Shown here in pieces: positions 37,178-48,700 of a stretch of 64,000 bases of DNA. Both the position numbers and the translations under genes were made by a program. How positions within the stretch are numbered: position 1 is the stretch's first letter; every line of letters starts with the position of its first letter. This stretch comes from Symbiodinium natans (Eukaryota; Sar; Dinophyceae; Suessiales; Symbiodiniaceae). A model generated the notes under the pieces. That model was given only the letters and a program-made list of their open reading frames with translations. It searched no databases and was not told where the DNA came from. The stretch spans positions 98,501-162,500 of the forward strand of contig CAJNDS010002568.1 of the NCBI GenBank assembly GCA_905221605.1. The letters run 5' to 3'.

Positions 37178-37317
37178 ACCTTGGACCCTTAAGGTTGTAC
37201 CACGGGTTTTTGGGAGCCCTTTATAAAGATCCTTTAAAGATCCTTAGGTAGTAGAAGGGCCATCTTCGGAGCACATTAAGGGGAACCTTTAGGGGTACAA
37301 CCTGAGGGGTACGAGTC
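37178..37317. mobile_element. MITE family D copy
   Basis: CCCTTAAGGTTGTACC ... GGGGTACAACCTGAGGGGTA; a second copy lies at 6129-6236. Confidence 0.65.
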
Positions 37318-37418
37318 TTCATCCCTTGACGTGGGGGGCTGCGGGGAGGTCTGCGCGGAGGGCGCCCAGAAACCCTAAAACCCGAAAACCTTCTGAACCA
37401 CATGAACTTGTAAGGGGT

Positions 37419-37543
37419 TCAGTAGACAAGGACAGTACTCTCGGAGTTCCATGTTCGTTCGGTGGTGTGCAGACGGCTTGGGTTAGCTTCTGGCCACCGC
37501 CAGACTCTGCCAGATTCCCTCAAAGTCGCGGCCCCTCTATACC
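37419..37543 (-). CDS. Candidate 3' exon
   Basis: After acceptor AACTGTTCAG the frame reads YRGAATLRESGRVWRWPEAN and stays open to a stop at 37419. It may be a terminal exon or an internal exon with an unseen donor. Confidence 0.45.
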
Positions 37544-37728
37544 CTGAACAGTTGAAAGGAGCGAGCATGTAAAAGGAGTGATGCCTGAACCCGTCAACAT
37601 AGAGAAAGACAGAGTCATGTGACACAAGCCTCCCAAACCCCAAGCCCCAAGCCCTAAGCCCCAAGCCCTAAGCCCTAAACCCTAAACCCTAAATCCTAAA
37701 CCCTAAACCCAAGCCTCACATCTAAAAC

Positions 37729-37914
37729 CCTTTGCTTTTGTTGTTCCGGGTCTTCAGCCTGCTGCCGGAAATCCAGCAACACACCAAACCCTAAACCCTA
37801 AACCCTAAACCCTAAACCCTAAACCCTAAATCTCAATATTGCCGCCTGACTTCCAGGAACATGGGGTCGGAAAGACGCAGGCGTCGTAGATGGTCACCAG
37901 GGTCATGCCGGCCC
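37729..37914 (-). CDS. Two internal exons
   Basis: 37846-37914 (acceptor CACCCAG, GC donor): AGMTLVTIYDACVFPTPCSW. 37729-37761: QAEDPEQQKQR, before donor GTTTTA. I could not make their phases agree, so an exon or boundary is missing. The first lies between CCCTAAA (left) and a 14-unit TTTAGGG array (right). Confidence 0.5.
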
Positions 37915-37924
37915 CTGGGTGGTC

Positions 37925-38020
37925 GGGTTTAGGGTTTAGGGTTTAGGGTTTAGGGTTTAGGGTTTAGGGTTTAGGGTTTAGGGTTTAGGGTTTAGGGTTT
38001 AGGGTTTAGGGTTTAGGGCT
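37925..38020 (+). repeat. TTTAGGG array
   Basis: About fourteen units, 11 bp right of exon 37846-37914. Confidence 0.95.
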
Positions 38021-38039
38021 TCTTTGCTTCAGTCTACTT

Positions 38040-38760
38040 GGAGAGGCTGCTGGGTCAGACACATGGATTTGAATGTATATGGTTCTAATAGGTTACTAGC
38101 ATGGCCCTAGGGTTTTCAGGGCTTTGCGCATGCAGCTTTGAGGGGGAGTTGTGAAAGGCTCAGGGGTTTGACAAATTTGGGAACGTGTTGGGGCACAAGG
38201 AATGGAGGGATGTTGGAGCCTTAGGGCTCGGGGTCAAGATCTCGAGTTTTGTTTGGAGGGTTTAGCTGAGGGTTGATGGTTTGCTGGTTTTGGGCTTCCC
38301 TTTCGCGAACCCCTGTGGGGCCGAATCAGCTTGGGGTCGAGAGCTTACCGCATGGAGGCTTAGGAAGAGTAGCAGGCACTACAAAGTAAACGACTAGGTG
38401 ACGAGGGTGGTTTCGGGCTTAGGGCTTAGGGTTGTCGAAAGTCACCCCGTCCTGATCCCAAATCCTGACCCGGAAGGAACTTTCCAACAACGAAAGTCTC
38501 CGCCTATACCAGAAGTGACGTAGAATCTCCTTAAAGGGGCACACAGACAAGCAACCCAAGACCCCAACCCTAACATAGGACTCCAAATTTATAGGGTTCT
38601 TAAGGGAGTGAGGTTCAAGGAGGGTATGTAACCCAAGGTTCCAGCAGAATACTCCCCACCCCCTAACACTCCCTAAGCTTCCCTAAGGTTCCCTCTAGAA
38701 ACCTACACCCCCGCCCCCCCATGAACCCCCCTCCCTTAAGGACCCTAGAAACCTAAGCCC
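38040..38760. other. Spacer with few repeats
   Basis: About 700 bp without long telomeric arrays. No exon could be supported. Confidence 0.5.
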
Positions 38761-38848
38761 TCGACCCTAAACCCTAAACCCTAAACCCAATAGGAATCTT
38801 AGGAAACCCCTTGCAAAGAAGCCGAGAATCGGATGTAGCTGTACTCAC

Positions 38849-38889
38849 TCGACTCATGGACTTCTGACCTCTTGTTGCCTTGAGCAGGG
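38849..38889 (-). CDS. Internal exon, 41 nt, canonical donor
   Basis: Peptide LLKATRGQKSMSR, acceptor CGGAAAG, donor GTGAGT. Confidence 0.55.
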
Positions 38890-38917
38890 CTTTCCGGGTT
38901 GAGGATTTACCTCTTCA

Positions 38918-39033
38918 GAACCCAAAAAACCTACCTTTTTGTAGGCGATTCTTGTCTCTTGGTATGTAACATATATAACCCCTTATAGGATTCTTGGGTG
39001 AACTACAGGTTTTTTTGGGTTGTTGAGGTAGGC
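38918..39033. mobile_element. Inverted-repeat element
   Basis: AACCCAAAAAACCTAC and CTACAGGTTTTTTTGGGTT at the ends. Confidence 0.55.
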
Positions 39034-39129
39034 AACCAATAGTCACCTTTGACACCACACACCTTTGTGCGATCGTGCGCTGAAGTTCCCGAAGGTCTCA
39101 GGCTATGAACGAACCGGAAGCACGTCAGC

Positions 39130-39370
39130 TTTCTTGCCGACGAAGAAGCAGTTGGAGCAAGAGTCGCATCCAAAGCACCTTGATTCCAAAACCAAGCAGC
39201 TGCATAACAAGCTCAATCAGGTTTGTTGATACCTGCTCTGTGGAGGCATGCGGGCATACTATACATAATGGTGGGCGAAATCCCAAGTCACTGTTCTGAA
39301 GAAGGGGATGCCCAAAGTGCAAATGACTGCTAAGTCAAGCGCACTTGCTGACTGCACGTCGGGGAGCACC
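39130..39370 (-). CDS. Candidate exons
   Basis: After acceptor CTTCTTCAG the frame reads NSDLGFRPPLCIVCPHASTE with donor GTATCA (about 39230-39292). An overlapping frame starting near 39379 reads VLPDVQSASALDLAVICTLG. Only one can be right. Confidence 0.4.
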
Positions 39371-39394
39371 TCCGCATGTCCTGCAGGTCGAAAG

Positions 39395-39475
39395 GGTTTA
39401 GGGTTTAGGGTTTAGGGTTTAGGGTTTAGGGTTTAGGGTTTAGGGTTTAGGGTTTAGGGTTTAGGGTTTAGGGCC
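39395..39475 (+). repeat. TTTAGGG array
   Basis: About eleven units. Confidence 0.95.
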
Positions 39476-39482
39476 CAGGGCT

Positions 39483-39710
39483 TGTTGACAAAAGTGCTCT
39501 GATGAGATTTAACTTGCCACACCTCGGAAAAAGAGGGACGGGTGAGGCGTTCACCCCCACAACGCACACGTACACGCGCGCACAAGCACACACTGAGTGA
39601 TGGATTGGTCTTCTTTGGACCGCGAGCGTCATGAGCTGCCCGAAAGCCCACCGACAGCAGTTTCAGGTCTCGATCTCCTGCCGTTTTCTGTATTTGGTTT
39701 GGGAACACAG
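39483..39710 (-). CDS. Two joined exons of an unrecognised gene
   Basis: 39592-39710 (acceptor GCCCCAAG, donor GTGTGC): VFPNQIQKTAGDRDLKLLSV then GFRAAHDARGPKKTNPSLS. It joins in phase 0 to about 39483-39522: VWQVKSHQSTFVN. No family recognised. They lie 3' of the J-domain gene end and so should belong to the next gene. Confidence 0.55.
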
Positions 39711-39950
39711 CTTGGGGCAACAAAGTGCAGGAAGGAATGAAAGTGCAAGTCCAAAACAAAGGTGCTGCAATCCAATGCAAAACGGCAACGCAAGGCACCG
39801 AAAGGACATCCAAGAGCTTGATGGGGTCGTACCATGCCAGGGTTTAGGGTTTAGGGTTTAGGGTTTATAGGGCTAGGGATGTCACGAAGAATGATGCAAT
39901 CGGGTACACACTCAGGAGCGCATCGCCGTGGAAAGGGTTAACCAAAAAAA

Positions 39951-42900
39951 TCAGCAAACTCGAAGAGGACATGCGCCAAGCGAAGCCCCAATGATTTGTG
40001 TTGCCACCTGGCAACAATGGTTTGACACCCCCACACACACAAAGCTCATAGAACTGGGAACCTTTTGCACAAGGTCCTCGCGAAGACCCTACAACTCCCA
40101 ATCCGAAGCAGCCATAGCTAAGTTAGGATTTCGCCGGTTATAGGGCTCTTGATTTACCACACTATCGCAGAGCAGGTGACACACCTGGAGCTGAGGTTTA
40201 GGGTCCAAAAACTCCGGAACTGCTACGGCCCGGATGCCTCACCTGGTGAAGCAGCCACCGGCAGCTGCTTAACAGCAGCTACGGTTTAGGGTTTAGGGTT
40301 TAGGGTTTAGGGATTGAGACTGTTCCCCAAATCACAACGGGGACCTTGAGGGGTGACTACCCACCGAGCTTTGACGGCGGGTCCTTCCCGGAGAATCGCC
40401 CAAAGCAGCCCTGCGTGCACGCTCGAGAGACTTTCGATCCGATTATGGTTCATTCGCGTGGGGGTGTAGGCAGGAGGGGCGGGTTCGTAGTGTTCTGGCA
40501 CGTAGCAATACAGTAGGTACTAAGACCCAGAGTTGATTGTGGGGGTAAGGGTTTTGCCTGGTGGGGGGAAGCTTGAAATTGACCCGCGACCGCTGACGTC
40601 AGCAGCCAAGACACTCTCGTCAAGCGCCTGCCTACTGTCTTAGAACCCTGTTCAACAAGAACCGCCTGGTTCTTAATTAGTAGGGACTGAGGGGCCCTAT
40701 ATATACCCTTTAAGAAATTTGAATAGGGTCCCTCCCCTCCTTCCCTACTAAGAACCAGCCAGAAAACCGGAGATAAGCATAAACGTATATACATGTCTCT
40801 CTCTTGTGTGCATCTAACAGATACCCCCCCCCCCCCCCCTAAAACCACATCCCTAAACCGTTTTTAAAACCCTAGACCCTGTAAACCCTAAAACCCCAAA
40901 CCCTAAACTCGCCTGATTGTAAGCCCGGCAGGTAAACCCTAAACCCTAAACCCTAAACCCTAAACCCTAAACCCTAAACCTTCGCCTGATTGTAAGCCCG
41001 GTAGGTAAGCCCTAAACACACAAGCCTTGCACCGCTGCCAGCTGGACTTTGACTTGCCTTTGCGTTTAGGGGTTTGGTTTAGGGTTAGGGTTTAGGGCTT
41101 CGGGCTTCGGGTTTCGGGTTTCGGATTTAGGGCTTAGGAAAGTTTAGGGGTTTAGAGGTTTAGTGTTTTAGGGTCTAGGGTTTAGGGGTTGAGGGTTTAG
41201 GGGTCTAGGGTTTTGAACTGGGTACCGGGGTTTGCTGAGAGTCTGAGGTGCGGTTTGGGACAAAAGCTACTGTTGCTACCCCAGGCTTTTTGGTTTGGTG
41301 TTTAGGGTGAGTGTTGAGCGTCGACTTGTGTATTCTTGTGCCGCGCATAAACCCTAGGCCCTTTCGTGCAGCCGAACTCTAAACTAAAGCGTACGCTGGA
41401 CGCGGAAGTCAGTCACTCATTTGTCGTCCGGACATATAGGCAAACAGTCAATAGCACACCTTCTGGCCACAGCGCAGAGATCTTTGCTCGGAAGCTGGGC
41501 TATTGTTCAGGAACTTGAAATAAGTGCCATAATAGGGGGTAACATAGCAAAGAATCGAATTAGTGATGTAGTACCCTTATTCTGGCAACTTAGACTACGT
41601 TTGTCAACAAGAACCTGGCCGTCTCGCATTCGACCTACTGTGACATCGCAGACCCACAGGTCGTAAGATTAGAGCATAGCTCTATAGAGACCATGAGGGA
41701 ATACCGTTTCGAATTATTTTCCGACCCCTATAGCATGTGGACCATAAACCCTCCCAGGCTTCACAACTCGCTACACCGACGAACAGCACACAAAGTGCCT
41801 CCTGCCGCAGGTGGCGACTTGGCAGGTTCGCCTAGCAGCGACGCAAACACCGAGTGGGGGTTTAGGGTTTAGGGTTTAGGGTTTAGGGTTTAGGGTTTAG
41901 GGTTTAGGGTTTGAGGTCATTGCAAAGAAGCACTGCACGGGATGTAGGCCTCTAGTCTAGGGTACTTGTATCCAAGAACATGGAAAGGGCTTTTTGCGGA
42001 CACCTGACCAGCTGGGGCAATCCGCGTCCACAGCTTGAAGGGTTTCGGGTTTAGGATGTAGTGTTTAGGATGTAGGACTCAGGGTTTATGGCTGAGGTTG
42101 AGGGGTCTAGGGTCCTAAACCCTAAACCCTAAACCCTAAACCCTAAGGGTGACAGTCACCCGGGTTTGTAGGAAATGGGACCCTCAACTGCGAGTCTCAC
42201 CAGCCCATACCCTCAACGCCAAACACGAAAACCCTGAACTGTAAGGGTTTAGGGTTTAGGGTTTAGGGTTTAGAGCCCAAACCCTAAACCCCCTGGTTCT
42301 TAGCAGGGAATTAGGGCCCTATACATGCCCTTTACTGTAAAGGAATAGATAGGGTACCTCATTCCCTCATTCCGTACTATGAGCCAGCCAGTAAGCCCAC
42401 CCTAAATCCCAAACCTAACCTGGGCCCGGGCCCCCGCTCCCATGGATGTCATCGTACTCCTGGCACGATGTGGGGCTGATCTAGATGAGAGGTTTAGGGT
42501 TTAGGGTTTAGGGGTTTAGGGTTTAGGGGTTTAGGGTTTATTAGGGTTTAGGGTTTAGGGCTTAAGGTTTTTAATGTTGGTCGGAGCGGGGGCAAGGGGG
42601 GGCGGGGGGTGGGGGGGGGGGCTTCAGTATGGCCGTCATTGTAGTACTATGGCGTTGTTTTCATGTTGGGGTGTCTCCACATATCAGCACATAGGGAGTC
42701 TCCAACAGCGTGCATACATTGTATCAAAGCAACCCATGACGCACTCCTACTTCCGAAGGCCCATTCCGAACAGATGCCCAGGAACGGCCCATAGATTAGA
42801 TCGATCCTAAACCCTGAAACCTAAACCCTAAAACCTAAACCCTAAACCCTTAACCCTAAACCCTAAACCCTAAACCCTGAACCCTAAGCCTCCGGAGCCT

Positions 42901-45740
42901 GAATGCCTTAAGCCCTGGACCGGTCTTCTTGACTGAGGCTTGCAGTAAGAGACTGCCAGCCTCTGAAAGGCCACCCAACTCCGGAGATGCAACATGAACC
43001 TAAACCCTAAACCCTAAACCCCAAACCCTAAACCCTAAACCCTAAACCCTAAAACCCTAAACCCTAAACCCTGACACCGAGTATTCCCAAAAAACAAAAC
43101 CATACCTGGCAGGGAGGTCCTGGCGAAATGCCGGCTTTGAGAGGACCTCATATGCCTCCGCGATGAGCTGAAAGCCTGGGATCCCGGGCTCAGGGGTTCG
43201 TAGGGTTTAGGGTTTAGGGCTCGTGGCTTTAGGGTTTCGGATTCGTGGCTTTAGGGTTTAGGGCGTCAAGTCTACTGTAACCACGTCCTTCCCCTGAAGG
43301 TTTTAGGGCATTTGAGGGGCTGCAGCCCACCCTGCACTCGCCAGAAACCCCTCATGCAGCAACCGGCCTTGCCTTGGATTCAGGGTTCAGGGGTGTATCA
43401 CGGTTTCCCTACTCCATACTCCTCCCCCCTGTCCGTAGGGTTCAGGGTTCAGGGTTTAGGGTTTAGGGTGTAGGGTTTAGGGTTACTAGCCCCCTCTATA
43501 CTACCCCCCAAGGTTCCCCCCACAATTGGATAATTAAGCCTCATTAAGGGGGGAACCTTGGGGGGTACTTAGTAGAGGGGGGGGGGTAGTAAGGAAAACT
43601 TTGATTTTTTAGGGCTTCACGATCGTGCACGAGCCGTTGATGCTTGCCTAGTTCTGGGCCTGTTGGCCAACCCCTGAAACCGAAAACCCCTAACCCTCAA
43701 CACATAACCCTAGAACCCTAAACCCCCGTACCCTTATACCCTGAACCCTAACCCCCTAAACCCTCAACCCCAAACCCTACACCCTAAACCCATAAGTTTG
43801 AGCTGGTCGACCACCTCGGGTTTGCGTAAGACACCATGTGGTCATCTCGTGAAGCTCTGACATGGGTCCAGAGTTTATAAGGTAACCAAAACCCCTTACT
43901 AACTACATGACGGACATACGGATGCCGCTCTAAACCCTAAACCCCTAAACCCTAAAACCGCTGATCCTGGATGACCTCCTGATGGCGAGGCGCGCTTGGT
44001 CGCCGCCTCTTTCTCGCACTCCCGAACCTTCGATCACAGGCTCGTCTTTCGTTGGCTTTGCTCTCTTATCTTGCGGAGGGCGGGGGAGTTTACACCCTAA
44101 ACCCTAAATCCTAAACCCTATAGACCCTAGACCCTAGACCCCAAACCCTAAACCCTTCTTTTGAACCCGCGCTATGCTAAACCCTAAACCCTAAACCCCA
44201 AAACCCTAAAACCCTAAAACCCTAAAACCCTAAAACCCTAAAACCCTAAAACCCTAAAAACCCCAAAACCCTAAAACCCTAAACCCTAAACCTTCGAATG
44301 CAGAGGTCCAGAGATTCGGGAGCCCTCCAGGGTCGCCTTGTCCGGATGGCATGTCAAGGCAATCTTGCGGAAGCCCCGCCGGATCTCCTCCGGCGCGGCG
44401 TCCTCCAGAAGGGTTTAGGGGTTAGGGTTTAGGGTTTAGGGTTCGGGGGCATGGGCGAGTTCAACTGACTGAGGGGGCTTCCAGGAGGTGTTCTCATGTT
44501 TGCAAGTCACGAGTTGCGGGTCTAGGGCCTAGGATCTAGGGTTTAGGATTTAGGGTTCAGGGGTTAGGGTTTAGGGTTTAGGGTTTAGGGTTTAGGGTTT
44601 AGGGTTAGGTCAAGGGTATACTCATTATACTCATACGTTAAAGCTCCAGGTAGCACTTGCCTCGGTCCAGAAGGCGCTCTGAACAGTAAACCCTCAACCA
44701 TCATTGGGTTTCGGGTTTAGGGTTTAGGGTTTAGGGTAAAGGGTTTAGGGTGCTAAACCGTGCACCCTAACCCTCTAAACCGATGAAGAATACGAGCATA
44801 GGGCTGCAGATCAATGACTCCTCTTTCGTCGTTCAGGTCTTAGGGTTGTAGAGCGTCAAACGTTAGGGGGTTTAGGGTGCAGGGTTTAGGACCCTAAACC
44901 CTAAACTTTAAACCCTAAACCCTAAACCTTGGGGGGGGGGGGGGGGGGGTGGGGGGTTGGTTCGAGTTTTGGGCTGTGGAGCTTACGGGCTCTTTTGGGG
45001 GTCTAGCTTGGGGTGTATCCCTACTAGGGAGTAGACCCTGGAAACAAGTACATACTTTCTAGCTATAAGTAGCTATAATCGGAACCCAGAACCAAAACAA
45101 GCATTTAAGTATAGTACTCAAAAACCCAGGTATTTAACCAACGATGCAGGTTTAGCAGGGGTCAGGGCGCCCAAGCCCTAAACCCTAAACCCTAAACCCT
45201 AAACCCTAAACCCTAAAAAGCCTAAAGCCTAAACCCTAAACCCTAAACCCTAAACCCTAAACCTTAAACCCTAAACCCTAAACCCTAAACCCTAAACCCT
45301 AAACCCAACTATACGAACCAGCGGGTCCAAGGTCAAGGGAAAAAACGGGGAAACTTACTCGAAGGATCCTTTTGCAACCAGGACTTCGCAGCTCTTAGGA
45401 TCCTGAAACCTTGAACCTCCGAAGCTAGGGTTTTAGGGCTTTAGGGTTTAGGGTTTTAGGGTCTTAGGGCTTTAGGGTTTTAGTGTTTAAGGGCTTTAGG
45501 GTTTTAGGGTTGTAGGGTTTTAGGGTTTTAGGGTTTTAGGGTTGACGGGTTGTAGGGTTTTAGTGTTTAAGGTCGTTAGGGTTGTAGGGTTTTAGGGATT
45601 TCGGGCTTGAGGGCTTCAGGGTTGCTACAACCACTCCTATGGTTGTACCCACTGAAAGACAACTCCTCTGACACACCCAAGACATCATAGAAGTCGTGTT
45701 GGCGCCATCGCTCCAGTCGCGCGGCAGCCGCGGCAGCCAT
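39951..45740 (-). CDS. J-domain (DnaJ-like) protein, 14 exons, 205 aa
   Basis: Exons 5' to 3': 45666-45740, 44337-44402, 43994-44027, 43106-43175, 42907-42952, 42420-42459, 42004-42033, 41802-41831, 41226-41269, 41026-41046, 40591-40627, 40365-40410, 40243-40264, 39951-40007: 618 nt in one frame ending TGA. The first four give a J domain: RWRQHDFYDVLGVSE, APEEIRRGFRKIALTCHPDK with the HPD motif (residues 44-46), EKEAATKRFQLIAEAYEVLS. J proteins stimulate Hsp70 ATPase. No Gly/Phe or zinc-finger region follows, so it would be class C. The C-terminal part (SVLAADVSGLLWAILREGP) has no known domain. Donors: seven GT, four GC, two GA. Exons 1-5 are secure; exons 6-14 rest on phase. The eighth exon could instead read through to a stop at 41761. 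The frame is open upstream of the chosen ATG. Confidence 0.85.
40664..40762. mobile_element. MITE family I copy
   Basis: CCTGGTTCTTAATTAGTAGG and complement CTACTAAGAACCAGCC. Confidence 0.75.
41400..41790. other. Non-repetitive intron segment with an open frame on +
   Basis: A plus-strand frame (41421-41666) is open for 81 codons inside the J-domain gene, without splice or family support. Confidence 0.4.
42291..42391. mobile_element. MITE family I copy
   Basis: CCCTGGTTCTTAGCAGGGAA ... CTATGAGCCAGCCAG; it aligns with 40664-40762. Confidence 0.75.
43485..43588. mobile_element. Inverted-repeat element, single copy seen
   Basis: CCCCCTCTATACTACCCCCC AAGGTTCCCCCC and its complement, about 40 bp per arm. 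Confidence 0.65.
44195..44290 (-). repeat. CCCTAAAA 8-mer array
   Basis: About ten 8-bp units, left of J-domain exon 44337-44402. Confidence 0.9.
45175..45306 (-). repeat. CCCTAAA arrays
   Basis: Two arrays separated by a few degenerate units. Confidence 0.9.
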
Positions 45741-48700
45741 GCCCGAAATGCCCAACAAGCATGTACGGGACTCAGCTGGTGAAGCGGGGTTTAGGGTTTA
45801 AGGTTTAGGGTTTAGGGTTTAGGGTTAGGGTTTAGGGTTTAGGGTTCAGGGTTTAGGGTTGGGGGGGGGGGGGGGGTGAAGGAGCAAGCGGGCGAAATCA
45901 GCTAGGGGGCGTTAAAGGTAAGAAGATTCTGAAAAGGTTTGCAGCTGAGGACTCTCCCTTCGTTTGTGTACCAGAATATGCGTTTGTCCCAGGATGCATG
46001 CTATATCTAAGTCTGAATGATGGCCAGTTTCCACGTATTGTAGCGACCCGACCAGTAAGTGGATTTGGTTTTCTTGAAAGATCTTGCACACGGCACATGA
46101 GCCACTGGGCCATGGAAGGTCAGGAACTGCAGACTCTATCGAAAGTCATGAAAAAACCGATAAAGCCCAAACCCAAGAAACCGGATGATGCCCTCTTTAC
46201 CCCTGTGAGCCCCCTTGTTTCCTCTCCTCTAAGCCTCTAAACCCCAAACCCTTAAACCCTAAACCCCCCCAAACCCTTAAACCCTGACCCTAAATCCTAA
46301 GCCATCAACCCCTAAAGCCTAAACCCTATTGTCATGCATAGCCGCAGCTCCGCCTTGGGATGCTTTCACCTCCAAGCTACTCATCAGACGTACTGTAGGT
46401 ACCCTGCACTTTGGGGTGTTAGGGTTTAGGGTTTGGGGCCGTTTATGGTTGAGGGCTGGCGAGCTCAGCCGGGCAGCGAGATTCTCGCAGCCCAAAACCG
46501 AAGCATCACCTTCTGCAATGGAGCCCAGAGCCTAGCACTCGTGATTGGACCAGACCCTGAACCACCTCATCAGGTGAACATGAACTCCTTTTGCATTTTG
46601 TTTCACAAGGGACTCGACTGCTGCCCTTTTGCATCCTACACGCGAAATCATTTTAGAATTTGATGCGAAACTAAAGCATCTTGAACCCTAGTTAGTTAAA
46701 CCCTAGACCCTGATAAACTCCTAAACTCCTAAACCCTAAACGCTAAACCCTACCCAGAACTCGAGCAGCGCCTACATCGCACCAAGGACGATCCCGGCGA
46801 TCCGGGCGCCTGCTATTTCTTTGCGCGCGGAGGGCTTAGGGTTTAGGGATGTTTAGGGTTTAGGGTTTAGGGATGTTTAGGAATGCTTTAGGGGTCAGAG
46901 TTTAGGACGAAAAACCTTCCTGTTTGCGAGGGATTGGCTTTAGAGCTTAGGGTTTAGGGTTGCAATCGGGCTTTGTTGGGTTTTGAGTGCTTGGAGAGAC
47001 TTCAGGGGTTCAGAATTTATTGGTGCTTTGGGGGTTTTAGGGGTCTGGGCTTTTTGGGTTTTGGGTTTATGGGGTATTCAGTCACCTACAAACAAAGGAA
47101 GCACCACTTGTAGCAGGGAAGCTAGCCTGGTATTCTAGAAATACAAAGGGAGACGAAATCAAGAGACATAACCAGCAGCCTGGCTCATCAGCTACTCTGA
47201 TCCGCCCAACTTGTGTGGAGGTCATGTAACGATTTCAAGAAAAGAGCCTCCTGCTGACTAGGTATAAGCCTCAAACTCTAAACTTAAGCCCTCACTGTGG
47301 GTGGGTGCGGGGGGGGGGGGGGGGGGGGAACCTGCAGCAAGCAAACCCACCATCTCCTCGCCAAGGCCCTCCTGCCCTGGCCCTAAACAACCCTAACTGT
47401 GTTGGCCTGTGAAACGCTTGAAAATATTGGAATCTAGGGTCCCTTATTATAAACCCAAATTATAAGGAAAATGCAACACATCCCAAAGGCCAACCTAGCT
47501 CAGCCCTAAGCCCGACAACCTGTTCCGGGTGCTAGGGATCCCTCAACCCTAAACCCCTACACCTTTTAAACCCCATAAACCCTAATTATGCCCTACAAAC
47601 CCTATAAGCCTGATAAATCTGAAACCCAAACCCTAAACCCCAAACCCCTAAACCCTAAACCCAACTTTAAAAAAGAACAATCCGCATCCCCAAACACTAA
47701 ACGTGCCTGGCTCTCTGCCCCCAAGGCGGCGATGTTCTGCTTGAGCTGGCGCGCCTGCGCCGTGACTTGACTCTCGGATGCCCCGGGGTCTCAGGCTTTT
47801 TGATTTAGGGTTTAGGGTTTAGGGTTTAGGGTTTAGGGCTTAGGGTTGGGGTTTAAGGTTTGTAGGTTTTACAGTGTGGTTTTGGGTTTAGAACTTGGGG
47901 CTTGTAGGTTTATAGGGTTTAGGGTTTGTAGGCTTGTAGGATTTTCGGGTGTTTGTAGGTTTATAGGGTTTAGGGTTTTGGGTTTGTAGATTTATAGGCT
48001 TTAGGGTTTATGGGGCTTGTAGGCATGATTGGGTTCGCGGCTTGTGCAAATTTAGCTTAGTAGCGCAGGAACCATCGTAGAATAAGAGTACTGTGTTTGG
48101 GTTGGGTGCTTTATAAGGGAACCCATAACAGTCCTTCCTAGGGAATTATCATAGGGGGTACTGTAATCCCTACTAATGACTGCTAGTACAAGGGGGAAAA
48201 TCCCAACCTACAACCCCGTAAAAAGGCCCTTTGTAGGGTTGATTGTATTGTGGGGATTATACCCTTTTACCCCTTAAAAGAGGCCCTTTCTAAGGGGTCA
48301 CGGTTTAGGGTTTAGGGTTTAGAATTTAGGGTTTAGGGTTTAGGGTAAAGGGTACCACTGGGCTACCAAGCTAGGGTTTGGCGCCGGCGATGCTCCGAAG
48401 ACCTTCTGGGCCCAGGCTCCGCGGAATACCAGGGTGCGCCGTCCGCACCCGAAACCCTAAACCCGACACCCGAAACCCTAAACCCCAGACCCCCAAGGAG
48501 TTGACGGCTGCATGGGTTGAAACCAACTATTGGGGATTTGAGACCTGGCTTGTGTGGACTCGGGCTACCGGCTACCGTCAGCTTCTTGGAGTAAGTCGCC
48601 CTAAACCCTAAACCCTAAACCCTAAACCCTAAACCCTAAACCCTAAACCCTAAACCCTAAACCCTAAACCCTAAACCCTAAACCCGAATGAGGCCGTAGC

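Noticed and set aside
48370-48440. Minus-strand exon (RRTLVFRGAWAQKV)
   Set aside because: No AG acceptor; the flanking strong exon (48498-48590) is on the plus strand.
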